A DNA stretch of 13,465 bases from Candidatus Gottesmanbacteria bacterium RBG_16_37_8 (GCA_001779055.1 MFJA01000046.1:21331-34795), one strand, 5' to 3'; shown: positions 1 to 7,648, counted from the stretch's first letter. The notes: generated by a model from the letters alone, not told the origin. Numbers and translations are program-made.

Positions 1-6
1 CTCCTT
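1..6 (-). promoter_or_regulatory. Shine-Dalgarno-like site of the next gene
   Basis: The minus strand reads AAGGAG here, with the last two bases of the murG stop codon TAA forming its first two letters. It is the only strong Shine-Dalgarno-like motif next to a gene boundary in the window. It probably serves a gene starting a few bases beyond the left edge, in the same direction and operon as murG. The gene itself cannot be seen. Confidence 0.5.
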
Positions 7-1126
7 AAGAGTTGACTGCAGACATAATTAAATCAGCTAATTTTCTGGCTCCATTTAATGTTTGAAATTGAATTTTATTTTTTGGTATTTTTATTTTATT
101 ATTACTCACAATTTCATCTATCGTTAATTTTAAAATTTTACCTTTCAGATTATTCTGATTTAATATTTCAGCTAAACCCAAATCTTTTAAAAACAATGCA
201 TTACTCATTTGTTCATTAGTAGCTGAAAAGGGTAATGGAATAAGAATAGCTTTTTTGCCATGTTCTAAAATTTCAGCCACAGAATTTGCTCCAGAACGGC
301 CGACAACCAATGAAGAATTCTTTAAGACTTCGCCAACCTTCTGATATTCAAGAGTGGGTGTAAGATAATAATTATCTTTATACTTTTTTTCGAGTGTCGA
401 TCTTAATTTAGACAATCGATGATAATCAAAGCTATTGGAACTGACGCCACAGACATGAATAATACGATATTTTTTTAACAAATCGGGCAGAATCTCATAA
501 ATTAGTGCATTAATAAACTGTGATCCAAGGCTTCCTCCGGTAATATAAATTAAAGGCAATTTTGAATTTCCAAAAGAGGTTAAACCGCTATAGATAGGTT
601 TGATAATTGATTTTCTGATTGGCAATCCTGTTACAACAGTTTTACTAAAAGAAGGCACTGATTTTGTATCAATAAAAGTTAAACAGGTATATTTAGCAAA
701 CAAAGCGATAATGCGGTTAGTTAAACCTAAAATTCTCGTTTGTTCATGAGTTATTACCGGAATACCTAATATTTTTGCAGAAAGGCAGACCGGCAAAGCA
801 ATATAGCTTCCGAAAGATACTACAAGGTCAGGTTTATATTTGTTAAGATAAGATAAACTGCTTATAAATCCTTGGGGAATTTTTAAAAGTGACAAAATTG
901 TATTTTTAGAAAAATGACGCTGTAATCTTCCGGTAGTCAGAATTAAAAAAGGTATTTTTAACCGGGTAATTTCCTTATATTCCAATGAAAGGGCATTATC
1001 CCCTTCTGTTGCATATTTTCTGCCAACATAATAGAGAGAAAGATTGCTATGCTGTCTTAACTGTTCAATTAAAGCTATTGCCGGTGAAAAATGACCGCCA
1101 CAAATAAAAAGAGAGTTTTTTTTCAT
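5..1126 (-). CDS. murG: Undecaprenyldiphospho-muramoylpentapeptide beta-N-acetylglucosaminyltransferase (MurG)
   Basis: MurG adds GlcNAc from UDP-GlcNAc to lipid I, producing lipid II, on the cytoplasmic face of the membrane. It is a GT-B glycosyltransferase with two Rossmann-like halves joined near residue 170. In the N-terminal half are CGGHFSPAIAL (9-19), FGSYIALP (105-112), HEQTRILGLTNR (127-138) and VTGLPIRKSI (165-174). In the C-terminal half are ITGGSLGSQFIN (195-206), GRSGANSVAEILEHGKKAIL (276-295), IPLPFSATNEQMSNA (296-310) and LGLAEIL (316-322). These cover the UDP-GlcNAc-binding Glu and Gln positions. The first Gly-rich loop, normally GGTGGHxxPA, is shortened to CGGHFSPA. The length of 373 is normal. 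It is complete, with its TAA at 5-7, and begins 2 bp after ftsW. Confidence 0.95.
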   Translation of the reverse strand: MKKNSLFICGGHFSPAIALIEQLRQHSNLSLYYVGRKYATEGDNALSLEYKEITRLKIPFLILTTGRLQRHFSKNTILSLLKIPQGFISSLSYLNKYKPDLVVSFGSYIALPVCLSAKILGIPVITHEQTRILGLTNRIIALFAKYTCLTFIDTKSVPSFSKTVVTGLPIRKSIIKPIYSGLTSFGNSKLPLIYITGGSLGSQFINALIYEILPDLLKKYRIIHVCGVSSNSFDYHRLSKLRSTLEKKYKDNYYLTPTLEYQKVGEVLKNSSLVVGRSGANSVAEILEHGKKAILIPLPFSATNEQMSNALFLKDLGLAEILNQNNLKGKILKLTIDEIVSNNKIKIPKNKIQFQTLNGARKLADLIMSAVNS

Positions 1127-1128
1127 TC

Positions 1129-2241
1129 TTATTTTTTTTGAACTCTGTACTTACTGATATTAAGAAGAATGCCTATAGATAACAGAGAGATTATCAGGTT
1201 TGATCCGCCATAAGATATAAAAGGCAGTGGAATGCCTGTTAACGGAAAAATGGCAACCATGGCTCCGATATTTATTAATATTTGAAATCCGAACAGTGAT
1301 AATATGCCAGCGGATAATAAAAATGCAAATTTATCCGGTGAAGATTTAACAATTATATAAATGCGATATAAAAAAATTAAAAACATGATAATTAAAAAAC
1401 ATGTTCCTAAAAATCCCAGTTCTTCACCAATAATGGCAAAAATAGAATCAGTTGTTGCTTCAGGTAAAAATTGGTATTTCTGACGCGAAGCTCCCAAACC
1501 TAAACCGAATATTCCACCTGATCCGAGTGAAATTAATATTTGTCTGATGTGATAGGAAGATCCTAAAGGATCACGGTTTGGATCAAAAAAAGTCATAAGT
1601 CTCTGATAGCGATACGGAGATACAATGGCCAATATAATTATTGAGACTATGGCGCTTGGGATAAGAACTAAAAAGTGCCAAATAGGTGCCTGTGAAATAA
1701 AATACATCATCATAAAAATCGAAGTTAGAATTACTGCCGTTCCCAAATCCGGCTGAAGAATGATCAAACCGACAATTAATCCTAAGAGAAAGATAAATGC
1801 CCCCAGCCTGCCTTTTTCTTTAGATGTTAACCAGGCAGATAAATACAAAATGAGACTGATTTTGGAGAGTTCTGACGGCTGAAAAGAAAATTGACCAATA
1901 GAAATCCACCGTCTGGCACCTAATAGCTTAAGTCCAATTCCCGGTATTAAGACAGCAATTAGACTAATTATCGAAACAACCAACAAAGGGGCAGCCAAAT
2001 TAAAATATTTTTTATAGTGGATTCGAGATGAAATTATTAAGAGTCCAAAACCGAAAATAGCCCAGGTTAATTGATCTTTTACAAAATGATATTTATCATT
2101 AAATAATTGAAAAGCCGCCACATTTGAAGCTTCATAGATCATAACCAACCCAAAAACAGTAAACATTACGGCCAGACCAAAAAGAAAAAGGTTTATTTTT
2201 TTTTCTTGCGGTAAATACTTAAGGTAATCTTTTTTTCTCAT
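1129..2241 (-). CDS. ftsW: SEDS-family peptidoglycan glycosyltransferase FtsW
   Basis: SEDS proteins polymerise lipid II into glycan strands together with a class B penicillin-binding protein; FtsW does this at the septum. Around ten membrane segments are visible in 370 residues. Conserved blocks are GARRWISIG (108-116), FQPSELSK (120-127), QPDLGTA (163-169), the loop LGSGGIFGLGLGASRQKYQFLP (239-260, read in pieces), EATTDSIFAIIGEELG (261-276) with the catalytic Asp265, and PLTGIPLPFISYGGS (333-347). RodA shares most of these; the location between mraY and murG, as in dcw clusters, favours FtsW. An in-frame stop shortly upstream rules out a longer N-terminus. It starts 37 bp after mraY and ends 2 bp before murG. 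No penicillin-binding partner is in the window. Confidence 0.95.
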   Translation of the reverse strand: MRKKDYLKYLPQEKKINLFLFGLAVMFTVFGLVMIYEASNVAAFQLFNDKYHFVKDQLTWAIFGFGLLIISSRIHYKKYFNLAAPLLVVSIISLIAVLIPGIGLKLLGARRWISIGQFSFQPSELSKISLILYLSAWLTSKEKGRLGAFIFLLGLIVGLIILQPDLGTAVILTSIFMMMYFISQAPIWHFLVLIPSAIVSIIILAIVSPYRYQRLMTFFDPNRDPLGSSYHIRQILISLGSGGIFGLGLGASRQKYQFLPEATTDSIFAIIGEELGFLGTCFLIIMFLIFLYRIYIIVKSSPDKFAFLLSAGILSLFGFQILINIGAMVAIFPLTGIPLPFISYGGSNLIISLLSIGILLNISKYRVQKK

Positions 2242-2278
2242 ATAATAATTCGGGGGTCAGCATGGCGGATGTTCAATT

Positions 2279-3316
2279 TCAGCTGATAAAAGCCATCCAC
2301 AATCCAAGCATAGCCAGGACAATTGTAGCTAACCAGGAGCGCAGGACTATCGTTGATTCATGCCAGCCTTTCTCCTGAAGATACAAATGGAGTGGAGCAA
2401 CCTTCATAAGTTTTTTTCCGGCATATTTTTTACTCAAAAGCTGAATTAACGAAGTGAATATTTCTAATACAAAGATACCACCGATAATTATAAGTGAAAA
2501 AGTTTTTCCCAAAAGAAGACCTATAACTGCAAGTGTTGCCCCGAAAGACAAAGCTCCGACATCGCCTAAAAATATTCTGGCGGGATAAATATTGAAATAG
2601 AGAAAGGCTATAATTCCTCCCAGCCATATGGCAATAAAAAGAGTTAGCGGAGTATCCAATATAGAATTGGAAATTACCCAAAGAGCTATAAGAGCGATCA
2701 TTAAAACACCTGTAGCCAAACCGTCTAAACCATCGGTGATGTTAAAAGCATTGGCAAAAGAAATTATAACGAATGAGGAGAAAAGCAGAAAAAAAATCCC
2801 TAAATCCCAAACCCCTAAGAAAGGGATATTAATTATTGATATTTTCAATTCATTATAAAGCCAAAAAGAAATAAGGAGAGATATGACTATTTCCAATATC
2901 AGTTTATATCTTAATCTTAATCCAAAAAATCCTTCTTTTTTACCGAAAAATATTTTCTTGATATCATCATAAAGTCCTATTAATCCAAAGGAAATAAAAG
3001 TAAAGAGAAGTATTTTCATTTCAACCACAATGTTGGTATAGACCGAAGTTATCGGTATCCAAAAGTAATATAAGACGGGAAACATAAAAAGAAATAAAAG
3101 TGTGGTCGTTAGTATGAGTAAGAAACCTCCTCCAATTGGTATACCTGCTTTTTTCTTATGATACATGTCAAAAATGGGAGTAGGACGGTTAAGTGCATCT
3201 ACGGTAAACTGGTGAGCCCTTTTAAATTTGAATTTATAAAGAAGGTTTATAAAAGGAATAATGCTTAATGAATTGATGATAAAGGAGATGATCAATACTG
3301 CTAAAATAAAACCCAT
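2279..3316 (-). CDS. mraY: Phospho-N-acetylmuramoyl-pentapeptide transferase (MraY)
   Basis: MraY is the polytopic membrane enzyme that moves phospho-MurNAc-pentapeptide from UDP to undecaprenyl phosphate, forming lipid I. About ten hydrophobic segments span its 345 residues. The Asp pair is Asp117-Asp118 (GLYDDIKK); the loop NAFNITDGLDGLATG (189-203) carries Asn192, Asp195 and Asp198; FLGDVGALSFG (249-259) carries Asp252. Two MraY landmarks are altered: the K-GTPTMGG segment reads AGIPIGGG (57-64), and the PxHHH motif reads PLHLYL (308-313), keeping only the first His. The general PNPT superfamily signature is intact, and the end (QEKGWHESTIVLRSW) still looks like MraY rather than WecA. It ends in TGA, with a second in-frame TGA two codons later. 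Its neighbours dgkA, ftsW and murG support the assignment. Confidence 0.94.
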   Translation of the reverse strand: MGFILAVLIISFIINSLSIIPFINLLYKFKFKRAHQFTVDALNRPTPIFDMYHKKKAGIPIGGGFLLILTTTLLFLFMFPVLYYFWIPITSVYTNIVVEMKILLFTFISFGLIGLYDDIKKIFFGKKEGFFGLRLRYKLILEIVISLLISFWLYNELKISIINIPFLGVWDLGIFFLLFSSFVIISFANAFNITDGLDGLATGVLMIALIALWVISNSILDTPLTLFIAIWLGGIIAFLYFNIYPARIFLGDVGALSFGATLAVIGLLLGKTFSLIIIGGIFVLEIFTSLIQLLSKKYAGKKLMKVAPLHLYLQEKGWHESTIVLRSWLATIVLAMLGLWMAFIS

Positions 3317-3317
3317 A

Positions 3318-3719
3318 TTATAAATTATTTACAAATATTTGATAAAGTCTTGGAAAAAAGATATACAAACCAATTATTAGCGTACCTGTTGCTACAACTA
3401 ATACCATTCCGGCAGAAATATCTTTAGCGATTTTTGCTTCCTTTTTCCATTCACTGGTTATTAAGTCAGTCATAGCTTCAATAGCGGTATTAATCATTTC
3501 AGCTCCCAGACCAAATGCAATACAGATTACTATCAGCAGCATTTCTATTCTGGAAATTTTTAACAAAAATCCAAATATAAGAATTATGGCTGAAATAAAC
3601 AGGTGCACTTTGAAATTCTGCTGGGTTGAAAGCGCTATAGAAATTCCTTGCAGAGCGTTTTTAAATGACAGATGATAGTGCTTAAATTTAGCAATAAAAT
3701 ATTTATGAGCTGATAGCAT
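3318..3719 (-). CDS. dgkA: Diacylglycerol/undecaprenol kinase family protein
   Basis: DgkA-family proteins are small integral-membrane kinases. In Gram-positive bacteria they mostly phosphorylate undecaprenol, restoring the undecaprenyl phosphate that MraY needs. This protein has 133 residues, three to four hydrophobic helices (about 38-55, 58-80, 101-122) and the family signature GAEMINTAIEAMTDL (72-86), with Glu74, Asn77 and Glu81 matching the catalytic and metal-binding residues. The N-terminal SFKNALQGI (18-26) and NFKVHL (35-40) blocks are also typical. In many relatives the residue two before the Asn of the NF motif is Glu; here it is Gln33. The gene lies one bp before mraY, so a role in lipid-carrier supply is favoured over diacylglycerol recycling. 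A possible promoter precedes it. Confidence 0.93.
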   Translation of the reverse strand: MLSAHKYFIAKFKHYHLSFKNALQGISIALSTQQNFKVHLFISAIILIFGFLLKISRIEMLLIVICIAFGLGAEMINTAIEAMTDLITSEWKKEAKIAKDISAGMVLVVATGTLIIGLYIFFPRLYQIFVNNL

Positions 3720-3722
3720 AAA

Positions 3723-3733
3723 CTAAATATTTA
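3723..3733. repeat. 11-bp direct repeat with palindromic core, copy 1
   Basis: CTAAATATTTA occurs here and again at 3763-3773. Its last ten bases, TAAATATTTA, form a perfect palindrome. This copy lies 3 bp before the dgkA start codon, downstream of the possible -10. Paired palindromes around a promoter-like site can be operators, but AT-rich sequence makes such matches easy by chance. Confidence 0.4.
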
Positions 3734-3735
3734 TT

Positions 3736-3741
3736 ATTATA
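3736..3741 (-). promoter_or_regulatory. Possible -10 element (TATAAT) before dgkA
   Basis: The minus strand reads TATAAT within the 51-bp femX-dgkA gap, 16 bp before the dgkA ATG. No good -35 hexamer lies 16-18 bp upstream (AGGTAT at 17 bp). If used, it would start a very short leader and drive dgkA, mraY, ftsW and murG. The region is so AT-rich that a chance match is quite possible. Confidence 0.3.
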
Positions 3742-3762
3742 GATTAATTCAGTTGAGAATAC

Positions 3763-3773
3763 CTAAATATTTA
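3763..3773. repeat. 11-bp direct repeat with palindromic core, copy 2
   Basis: This is the second copy of CTAAATATTTA, exactly 40 bp from the first. It overlaps the femX stop codon (3771-3773). Together the two copies bracket the whole femX-dgkA intergenic space. Confidence 0.4.
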
Positions 3774-4793
3774 ATATCCCTTCCAAAGTTTTCTGAAATA
3801 TTCAATACAGTAAGTTTTAATATAAGGTATTTTCTTAACCGGCAAATCCTGAGAATGCAGATATTCCACAGTTCTTCCTCCGAAACCTTTTTTAAACAAG
3901 GTTAAATTTTTCCAGGGATGCCTGCCTTTATCAGACGGAGCTATACCCCAAAAATTATATATTTTAAGCTTTCTCATTTTTGCTTCCAATATTGCCTGCC
4001 ATTGTAATAAGTAATTGACCGGAATTTTCTCTTTAATTGAAGCACTGTGATGATATATTGCCTGATTTTGATAAAAAAGAACTATGGCTGATGAAAGGAG
4101 TTTATTCTGATGAAAACCCAAAAAAAGCAAAGCCTGATTTTCTTTGGCAAAAATTTCGAATTCTTCTTTGATCCCCTGATGTTTGATAAAATGCTGTCTT
4201 TTAGATGTCAGATCATATAATTTCAGAAATTCCCCAATAGCAAAACTATCCTGACTGATTTTTATTTCAACTTTATTTTTTAAAGCCCAACGGATAAGGT
4301 AACGGGTGGTTTTCCTCATTTCCTTTAACAACTCATCATCACTTTTATCAAGATCCAGCACCCAACAGTATTCCCCATCCATACTGTGAATAGGAGAATT
4401 TATAAAACCTGATTTTTTAAACAAACTGATATGATATTTTGACAGTTCAATTAAAGGACTAAGACGAATAAATGCGGCATTTTCAGTTTCAGCTAATTTG
4501 ATCAGATAATTTTTAATGAAACGAAGATTATTTAAATTCCAGAGAGAAAGTATTGGACCATGCCTTAAATGTAAATATGTTCCCCTTGTTGCTTCAACTT
4601 TAACAATTTGGAATATGCCTTTTAAATTATTAGCTGAGTCAAACAAACCGAAATAATTTTTAAAGCTTACTTTTTTATCATTTGATTTTCTAATTGTTTC
4701 TCCCCAATTCCATGACTGAAACAAACTTTGGGGTGAATATTTAGCAATAAAATTTTCCCACTTATTTTTATTATCTATTTCTCTAATCTGCAT
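3771..4793 (-). CDS. FemX/FemAB-type peptidoglycan bridge aminoacyltransferase
   Basis: FemABX enzymes use aminoacyl-tRNA to add amino acids to the third residue of the peptidoglycan stem, on UDP-MurNAc-pentapeptide (FemX) or lipid II (FemA/FemB, MurM). Two GNAT-like halves are seen (about 1-150 and 151-310). Characteristic pieces are SLFQSWNWGE (23-32), RHGP (77-80), KTTRYLIRWALKNKVE (161-176), YHHSAS (247-252), then NYLLQWQAI (260-268), NFWGIAP (280-286) and the tail HPWKNLTLFKKGFGG (292-306). The coiled-coil insertion of staphylococcal FemA is absent, and the 340-residue length matches FemX. The donor residue cannot be read from sequence. Its presence implies a cross-bridged or branched peptidoglycan. 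The start overlaps the end of the DegT-family gene by 11 bp, in another frame. Fifty-one bp follow before dgkA. Confidence 0.92.
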   Translation of the reverse strand: MQIREIDNKNKWENFIAKYSPQSLFQSWNWGETIRKSNDKKVSFKNYFGLFDSANNLKGIFQIVKVEATRGTYLHLRHGPILSLWNLNNLRFIKNYLIKLAETENAAFIRLSPLIELSKYHISLFKKSGFINSPIHSMDGEYCWVLDLDKSDDELLKEMRKTTRYLIRWALKNKVEIKISQDSFAIGEFLKLYDLTSKRQHFIKHQGIKEEFEIFAKENQALLFLGFHQNKLLSSAIVLFYQNQAIYHHSASIKEKIPVNYLLQWQAILEAKMRKLKIYNFWGIAPSDKGRHPWKNLTLFKKGFGGRTVEYLHSQDLPVKKIPYIKTYCIEYFRKLWKGY

Positions 4794-6021
4794 ATTTAAT
4801 GATTAAATTAATAAGGTACATTACTTGATTCTCTGCTATAGTCGGATAGGTCGGTAAATTCAGAGAGAGATGAGCTTTTTCCTCAGCATTTTTAGCCATT
4901 CCTAACTTATAACCTACTTTATTATAATCAACCCCTACAGGATCAATTATATTTGAGTACCATAAACCTAAAAGTATTTTATGACGGCGGAATATTTTGA
5001 ATATCTCATCCCTTTTAGAACTTAAGATGTTAAATCTGAGATAGATTGCTTCTTTATTTTGGGGCGGCAATCGGATACTTTTTAATCCTTGTAATTTCTC
5101 AAAATAAAGTTGAGCGATTTCCTTCCTTCTGATATTAAAAGACTCAAGTTTTTGCAGTTGATTAAAGGCTAATCGTGCTAAGGCATTTGGCAGTTTTTGC
5201 GGATATACAGCCGGAATTCCGCCTGTCAGTTCTATATTTTCAACCGGTTTGGAGAGAATATTAATTTTTTGCATAAGAAAAAGAATAACCTTTCCAAGAT
5301 AAAAATTATATAAAGGCAGTATGATAAAGAAGGCTAAAGGATGAAAAAGCTGTTTTAAAATCCAACTTAATTTAGGATAAGATAATTCTTCATAAATTCT
5401 TTTTAATTTATTATCTGCATCAGATTTGCGGATGAATGCTGCTCCGCCGAAAACGGAAGAAATTATTTTATCCCGCCCAAAACTGAAGAAAGCTGCATCT
5501 CCGAAATCTCCAATCCTTTTTCCCTCTAAAGTTGCACCTAATGAATGGGAACAGTCTTCTATCAATACAAGATTATATTTTTGAGTAATTTTTTTAATCT
5601 CATTTAGTTTTGCAGGAATTCCAAAAGTATTTTGAACAATTATAGCCTTCGTTTTGTTAGTTATGTAACGGCTTAATAATCCACAATCTATATTTAGACT
5701 TTCATCGATATCAACATAGACAGGTTTTGCTCCAACCCAAATAACCGGATCTGGAACAGCAACGCAAGTGAAGGCTTGGACAATAACTTCATCATCAAAT
5801 CCTATGCCATAACTTTTAAGTATTGCAAAAAGAGCTGATCGGCCGCTGTTAAAAAGATATATATTTTTAACTTGGTAATATTTTATAAACCAATTTTGTA
5901 CTTTTTCTTCCCAAATTCCCTTTTGCCAAGTTGTGAAATTTAAAAATGCTTTGAAACACTCCCCAACATCATCAGTTTGGCTATTTGGTGAGAGAGAGAT
6001 GGCAATCGGTCGTATGTTCAT
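4783..6021 (-). CDS. DegT/DnrJ/EryC1/StrS-family PLP aminotransferase
   Basis: The fold type I aminotransferase signatures of the sugar-aminotransferase (DegT/StrS) family are visible: NSGRSALFA (58-66) for the phosphate of PLP, an aromatic-bearing QAFTCVA (82-88), IEDCSHSLGA (154-163) with Asp156 for the pyridine nitrogen, and FFSFGRDKIISS (178-189) with Lys185 as the Schiff-base lysine, followed by FGGAAF. Family members usually convert keto-sugar nucleotides to amino sugars, but some act on other substrates. An insert near 216-255 is very hydrophobic, with many Phe, Leu and Ile residues, and could attach the enzyme to the membrane; the length of 412 is a little above the common 370-400. 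The gene starts 5 bp after the Mur ligase and its end overlaps the start of the FemX-type gene by 11 bp, which suggests translational coupling. The substrate is unknown. Confidence 0.9.
   Translation of the reverse strand: MNIRPIAISLSPNSQTDDVGECFKAFLNFTTWQKGIWEEKVQNWFIKYYQVKNIYLFNSGRSALFAILKSYGIGFDDEVIVQAFTCVAVPDPVIWVGAKPVYVDIDESLNIDCGLLSRYITNKTKAIIVQNTFGIPAKLNEIKKITQKYNLVLIEDCSHSLGATLEGKRIGDFGDAAFFSFGRDKIISSVFGGAAFIRKSDADNKLKRIYEELSYPKLSWILKQLFHPLAFFIILPLYNFYLGKVILFLMQKINILSKPVENIELTGGIPAVYPQKLPNALARLAFNQLQKLESFNIRRKEIAQLYFEKLQGLKSIRLPPQNKEAIYLRFNILSSKRDEIFKIFRRHKILLGLWYSNIIDPVGVDYNKVGYKLGMAKNAEEKAHLSLNLPTYPTIAENQVMYLINLIIKYAD
4794..4808. repeat. Perfect 7+1+7 inverted repeat before the femX start
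   Basis: ATTTAAT-G-ATTAAAT is a perfect inverted repeat adjoining the FemX-type start codon and lying inside the last codons of the DegT-family gene. All paired bases are A or T, so any RNA hairpin would be weak. It may be only a result of AT-rich coding sequence. Confidence 0.35.
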
Positions 6022-6026
6022 TTATC

Positions 6027-7643
6027 TTAGAAATCTTTAAAATAAGGGATCCATTTGGAGGATTCTTTACCGCTAAACAATATTACCGAATTCTCCTTTA
6101 AGTCTTTTTGTATTTTTTCAACAACATTCTTACCTGCAGGTATCAATTTAGTTAATTTATTGTCAGATTTACTTATTCCAAGAGATAAATTTTTAAAACT
6201 ATTCATATTAGTCGTTATAAGATAATGGCAGACATCTCCTGATAAAGTACCAATCTCCTCATGCAGAGAGCTATTTTTATCACCTAATTCAATTAAAGGG
6301 TTTAAAAAAAGGACTCTTAAACCATTATAAAGTTTTAGATAGTTTAAAGCAGCTCTAACTGCTTCAAAATTAACATTAAAGGTATCATCAATTAAAGTTA
6401 ATTTTCTCCCTGATTTAACGATTTGCATCGTTTGACGGCAAGGATTTAATTTCAAAACAGATTTTTTAATATCTTCAATTGACACATTAAGCTGGTGGGC
6501 TGTAATAATTGCCAAAATCAGATTTTCAACATTTTGTTCTCCTGCTAAATTAGCTCTAAATTTATGGATACGGGTACCGATTTTCAATTCAAATTGCAGG
6601 AAAGATTTATAGACTTTCAAATTTCTAACCATTTTGGTTTTATCAACAACCAGAACTTTCTTTATAATTTTTTCAGTCTTATCTATGAAAGTATTCATTC
6701 GGGAATTATGTCTGTTAATAACAGCCAGACCATTTCGAGGGAGATTTTCAATCAGTTCGAATTTAGCATTAAATAAATTTTGCTGGGATCCAAAAAGTTC
6801 TAAATGCTGTGAACCAAGTCCTGTTATTAGAGCAATGTGAGGATTAACAAGCCGGCAAATATTTTTTATTTCACCTTTTTTATAAGCCCCCATTTCCACG
6901 ATAAAGAAATCTGCATTAAAGGGAAGTCTCATTATGTGACGGGCTATTGCTATTTCAGTATTAAAGCTTCCCGGTGTGTGAGAAACTAAGTATTTAGAAG
7001 ATAATATTTGAGCAAGGAACATCTTGACAGATGTTTTACCGAAGCTGCCGGTAATGCCTATAACCTCTGTTTTGAGCATCCGGCGAAGTTTGACTTTAGC
7101 CTTGTAATAAATATATTTCTTAATAAAATAAACAGGAATATTTAAAACTTGAACAACAATGGCAACGCAAGGAGCTAAAATTTTATCCAAAATAGGTCCT
7201 AAGAGAAGAGGGGCCATCCAGAAAATATTTATCATCGAAGAGAATTGAATCAGTAAAACAGATACTATAATGAGTAATGATTTGGTAGTTATTTCAGGTA
7301 TGCGCCAGCGTTTTAAAAATATATCCTTTATTCCCAAAATTAATTCTAATAACCAAACAGCCCAAAATATGTAAAAAGCATAGATTATTACAGGAAATAA
7401 CAACACTTCCCTTTTGGATAGAATATTAAATAAGGAGGCTCCATAAATAATTATTAAAAGGATCCATTTCAACAAATTTAAAGGATGCAAGAGCAATTTT
7501 TTCCCCAAAGGTGATTTTAAGAATATCCAATAACGATCAAGTCTATATTCCTTCAGTTGCCATAAATAGGTATGATAGAAAGTCAAACGAATTGTCCTGA
7601 CAATAAAAGCAACTATTAAGATAAAAGAGAGACTATAAAGCAT
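6027..7643 (-). CDS. Membrane-anchored MurF-like Mur ligase
   Basis: This 538-residue protein joins a membrane domain to a Mur ligase. About five hydrophobic segments are seen (near 2-20, 57-73, 79-104, 121-148, 152-174). Positive charges on alternating loops predict an outside N-terminus and a cytoplasmic ligase. The ATPase domain has the P-loop GITGSFGKTS (196-205), Thr223-Pro224-Gly225-Ser226 and NTEIAIA (228-234), Glu250 in VEMGA, His280 in GSQHLELFG, and Lys294 in AKFEL, the position of the carbamylated Lys in MurF. The C-terminal domain has GEQNVEN (368-374) and the MurF-type DDTFNVN (419-425) and IELGD (451-455). The usual MurF N-terminal domain that holds the UDP-sugar is missing; the membrane segments occupy its place. 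It probably performs an ATP-dependent amide ligation on a wall precursor, either as the organism's MurF or on a lipid-linked substrate. Five-bp gaps flank it. Confidence 0.88.
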   Translation of the reverse strand: MLYSLSFILIVAFIVRTIRLTFYHTYLWQLKEYRLDRYWIFLKSPLGKKLLLHPLNLLKWILLIIIYGASLFNILSKREVLLFPVIIYAFYIFWAVWLLELILGIKDIFLKRWRIPEITTKSLLIIVSVLLIQFSSMINIFWMAPLLLGPILDKILAPCVAIVVQVLNIPVYFIKKYIYYKAKVKLRRMLKTEVIGITGSFGKTSVKMFLAQILSSKYLVSHTPGSFNTEIAIARHIMRLPFNADFFIVEMGAYKKGEIKNICRLVNPHIALITGLGSQHLELFGSQQNLFNAKFELIENLPRNGLAVINRHNSRMNTFIDKTEKIIKKVLVVDKTKMVRNLKVYKSFLQFELKIGTRIHKFRANLAGEQNVENLILAIITAHQLNVSIEDIKKSVLKLNPCRQTMQIVKSGRKLTLIDDTFNVNFEAVRAALNYLKLYNGLRVLFLNPLIELGDKNSSLHEEIGTLSGDVCHYLITTNMNSFKNLSLGISKSDNKLTKLIPAGKNVVEKIQKDLKENSVILFSGKESSKWIPYFKDF

Positions 7644-7648
7644 TGATG

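Noticed and set aside
1131..1140. T-run resembling a terminator tail
   Set aside because: The run is on the plus strand, opposite to transcription, has no GC-rich stem and falls at the end of ftsW directly before murG.
2240..2262. Tiny minus-strand frame beginning ATG CTG ACC in the mraY-ftsW gap
   Set aside because: It would encode only about 14 residues overlapping the ftsW start, with no ribosome binding site; too short to support as a leader peptide.
2273..2281. Possible recoding of TGA, as in some CPR groups
   Set aside because: TGA closes mraY where the family normally ends and another in-frame TGA follows two codons later; no TGA interrupts a conserved domain elsewhere.
2628..2858. 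Open reading frame on the plus strand, 76 codons
   Set aside because: It is antisense to mraY across conserved motifs; low-complexity Lys-rich product, no supporting signal.
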